Below are positions 6,000-7,516 of a stretch of 7,516 nucleotides of DNA, in pieces (within the stretch, counting starts at the first letter, position 1; each line of letters opens with the position of its first letter). Below the pieces are notes generated by a model that did no database searches, was not told the origin of the DNA, and saw only the letters and a list, made by a program, of their open reading frames with translations. Made by a program: the position numbers and the translations under genes. The stretch is from contig DBLW01000202.1 of NCBI GenBank assembly GCA_002298075.1, positions 1-7,516 on the forward strand. Reading direction: 5' to 3'. Origin of the DNA: Bacteroidales bacterium UBA714. GTDB taxonomy: Bacteria > Bacteroidota > Bacteroidia > Bacteroidales > UBA932.

Positions 6000-6006
6000 G
6001 TTCGGC

Positions 6007-7029
6007 TTAATCGAAAGCTTCGTTTTCTTTCCATCCTTGCGCCCTTATCGGAAGCTCTGCTCCGTCTGGTGTGACTATTACGGCACCGACTTCCGGTTTT
6101 GCGAGATGTCCTATGATGTCGAATGTCTGGAAATCGTGCCTGAACTTGTCATGTTTGCCTATCGGAATGGTGAACAGGAGTCTGTAGTCTTCTCCTCCGT
6201 TGAGTGATGCCGACATAGGGTCAATGTTGAGCTGTTTTCCCAAATCGAAAGTCTTTCCGGCAAAAGGCAGCTTGTCCACATATATCTTGGCTCCGAGACC
6301 GCTGTCGCGCACAAGTCTTCTTACCGAATCGGCAAGTCCGCGTGTGACGAGATAGCCGTATGAAGGCATGATTTCCTCTTCTTCCATTGTGCTGATTATG
6401 CGTGGGCTTATCTCAGGCTTGAGATATGCTCCTACCAGGTGCTTGTATTCTTCCAGGTCAGGCTGCTTCTGTATGTCGCCGCTTTTTACGAACGATTCCT
6501 TTTCTTTTTCCAGTACCCTGAATCCCATGAATGCCGCTCCGAGATTGCCGGATACGCAAATCAGGTCCATGCTTTTTGCCGCAGGACGGCGCTTTGACAT
6601 GAGCAGGGAAGTCTCTCCTGTTGAGGAAATGCTTATTGTCAATCCGTTAGGGGATGGCAGCATGTCCAGCGTCACCTGGCTGTAGCCATGTTCCCTGGCT
6701 GCCGCGACTATTCCTTCCCATATTTCCTTTATATGCTTGAAATCAAGTTTTGCGGATATTCCGAGCCTTACGTCCATTGTGCGGGGATGCGAAAATTCCG
6801 CATACAGTTCTCCGGTTACAGCAATGACGCATTTGTATCCCAGGTGCTTGAGCGGGAAGTATGTCAGGTCGAAATCCATTCCTTCAAGGAAGGTACGTGA
6901 ATGTGATGTTATGTGACATTTCCCTTCAGTCTCGAAATAAGAGCTGCTGAAAGGGCTGTAAGGTGTTCCTTCGTAAAGTTTTGCTATTGCCTCTACTCTG
7001 CCGAGGTCTGAGAATGTTTCTTCCGCCAT
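6007..7029 (-). CDS. ThiL/AIR-synthase-related protein lacking most catalytic aspartates (probable pseudokinase)
   Basis: A 340-residue protein that aligns along its length with thiamine-monophosphate kinase (ThiL), the cytoplasmic enzyme that makes thiamine diphosphate from ATP. Recognisable blocks are LEGMDFDLTYFPLKHLGYK (48-66), MDLICVSGNLGAAFMGFRVL (154-173), LKPEISPR (203-210), GLGAKIYVDKLPF (244-256), LNGGEDYRLLFTIP (276-289) and the ending IRAQGW. The metal- and nucleotide-binding motifs are mostly gone. No GDDAA motif is present near residue 35; the Asp before LLLEG is Arg45; NxSD is replaced by VTGE (71-74); GGDTT by TLDML, keeping only Asp122; and DISDGL by LVTRGL (227-232). The frame is unbroken, so this is substitution and not a frameshift. 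Start ATG 7029 (MAEETFSDLG) is chosen because a promoter -7 box lies at 7053-7060, which excludes the TTG at 7077. Superfamily is well supported; kinase activity is doubtful. A generic annotation would read thiamine-phosphate kinase or AIR synthase related protein. Confidence 0.8.
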   Translation of the reverse strand: MAEETFSDLGRVEAIAKLYEGTPYSPFSSSYFETEGKCHITSHSRTFLEGMDFDLTYFPLKHLGYKCVIAVTGELYAEFSHPRTMDVRLGISAKLDFKHIKEIWEGIVAAAREHGYSQVTLDMLPSPNGLTISISSTGETSLLMSKRRPAAKSMDLICVSGNLGAAFMGFRVLEKEKESFVKSGDIQKQPDLEEYKHLVGAYLKPEISPRIISTMEEEEIMPSYGYLVTRGLADSVRRLVRDSGLGAKIYVDKLPFAGKTFDLGKQLNIDPMSASLNGGEDYRLLFTIPIGKHDKFRHDFQTFDIIGHLAKPEVGAVIVTPDGAELPIRAQGWKENEAFD

Positions 7030-7052
7030 ATTTCTTTGGTTTATATAGTCTG

Positions 7053-7084
7053 CAAAAATACGAAATAGCATCAACAAATGCCAA
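7053..7084 (-). promoter_or_regulatory. Bacteroidota housekeeping promoter for the ThiL-like gene
   Basis: On the minus strand, TTG (7084-7082), 21 bases, then TATTTTTG (7060-7053), matching TAnnTTTG exactly. Transcription would begin near 7046-7049, about 17-20 bases before ATG 7029. The bases after the box (CAG) are the same as after the nfeD promoter box. The gene therefore appears to be transcribed on its own from here. Confidence 0.7.
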
Positions 7085-7185
7085 CTGCATATTCAGCTTA
7101 ATCGCGCCTGGCTTAACGAAAAGGTTCTGCGGTCGGGGAATAATGGAGATGTGTAATATGATGATAATTATTGTTTTGTGTCTTT

Positions 7186-7210
7186 ATGGGTATGTTGTTT
7201 TGCATCCCAT
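7186..7210. other. Small hairpin in the AT-rich intergenic stretch
   Basis: ATGGG-T-ATG and CATCCCAT pair over eight bases with one bulged T around an 8-base loop, followed on plus by AATCTTTTAAAA. It lies in the gene-free stretch between the ThiL-like promoter and 7235, which otherwise shows only AT-rich sequence. It could be a weak terminator for something transcribed on plus or entering from the right on minus, but no gene on either side confirms this. Confidence 0.25.
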
Positions 7211-7235
7211 AATCTTTTAAAATTGTGATAATCAG

Positions 7236-7516
7236 TTATTTGTGCGTTGTTGTCGATTTTTGGTCTTTATTTCTTCTGTGGCATTTATGTTGCGTGCAGC
7301 GGCTTCTGTGAAACAAGCTACTTGAAATGCTTATTATGGCTCCGGCCATTTCGTCCAGGCGGGTGAGGGGAGTTGGGACTCTTGTCGCGGCTTTCTGTAT
7401 CTTGCCCGGTGTTATGACAAGAACCTTGCATGCGGCCTCGGGTTTTCCGCGGGACTTGCGGTCCGTTTGCTTAAACAGGTCAAGCAGGCAATTATAAATG
7501 CCATGCAAAGAAAATT
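7236..7516 (-). other. Unassigned window-end segment, possible partial minus-strand reading frame
   Basis: From about 7290 to the edge the sequence is clearly more GC-rich than the intergenic stretch before it. One minus-strand frame is open from the window edge (7514) to a stop at 7236, and its codons up to about residue 75 resemble those of the neighbouring genes. I recognise no family in it, and its last 25 or so residues (HRSRCTQHKCHRRNKDQK) look like translated non-coding sequence. A 56-residue plus-strand frame (7327-7497) overlaps it and is equally unconvincing. I found no tRNA, tmRNA or RNase P features by eye. It may be the end of a gene or a gene remnant from the right. Confidence 0.2.

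Noticed and set aside
7030..7077. N-terminal extension of the ThiL-like protein from a TTG at 7077
   Set aside because: The TTG lies upstream of the promoter -7 box (7053-7060), and the extension MLMLFRIFADYINQRN has no counterpart in ThiL.
6963..7220. 85-codon plus frame over the ThiL-like start and promoter
   Set aside because: It is antisense to the start of a real gene, then crosses AT-rich intergenic DNA; the translation is hydrophobic by composition only.
1..7516. CRISPR arrays, insertion sequences, tRNA or rRNA genes, phage genes
   Set aside because: No regularly spaced repeats, transposase or integrase motifs, cloverleaf sequences or rRNA segments were seen on either strand.

Overview
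The window comes from a Bacteroidota genome, most likely order Bacteroidales. Two promoters match the TTG-N19/21-TAnnTTTG form used by the primary sigma factor of that phylum. Other phylum markers are a NigD-like lipoprotein, a sigma/anti-sigma pair whose anti-sigma factor ends in an outer-membrane beta-barrel, and start codons that mostly lack a strong Shine-Dalgarno sequence. Apart from the first two genes, everything recognisable is on the minus strand.

Left part (1-966, plus strand): the C-terminal quarter of a homodimeric glycyl-tRNA synthetase, then a small exported protein of unknown function. A hairpin with A and T runs on its two sides (928-966) separates them from the converging minus-strand genes.

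Centre-left (993-3300, minus strand, transcribed right to left): a three-gene operon. It encodes an NfeD-like membrane protein with a C-terminal OB-fold domain, a flotillin (SPFH membrane scaffold), and a 73-residue YozG-type helix-turn-helix regulator whose start codon overlaps the flotillin stop by one base. A Bacteroidota promoter sits just upstream of the first gene. NfeD plus flotillin is a known membrane-organising pair; the coupled regulator is the unexpected part.

Centre-right (3314-5916, minus strand): the most interesting region. A NigD-like lipoprotein gene abuts an ECF sigma factor gene (stop and start touch as TAAATG), and 3 bases later comes a 409-residue protein. That protein has a short cytoplasmic N-terminus, one membrane helix, a disordered periplasmic stretch and a C-terminal beta-barrel ending in Phe. 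This matches the Dma/Das/NigD arrangement (dual membrane-spanning anti-sigma factor, its sigma factor, and NigD) known from Bacteroides thetaiotaomicron, where it controls outer-membrane vesicle formation. The operon would let an outer-membrane event reach RNA polymerase through one polypeptide and reset the level of the NigD-like lipoprotein. A perfect 9-bp inverted repeat lies in front of it, and a weak intrinsic terminator follows it.

Right part (5977-7516): a ThiL/AIR-synthase superfamily protein with its own promoter. It has the ThiL fold signature but has lost most of the metal- and ATP-binding aspartates, so it looks like a pseudokinase. Beyond it are an AT-rich intergenic stretch and a GC-richer terminal segment that I could not assign.
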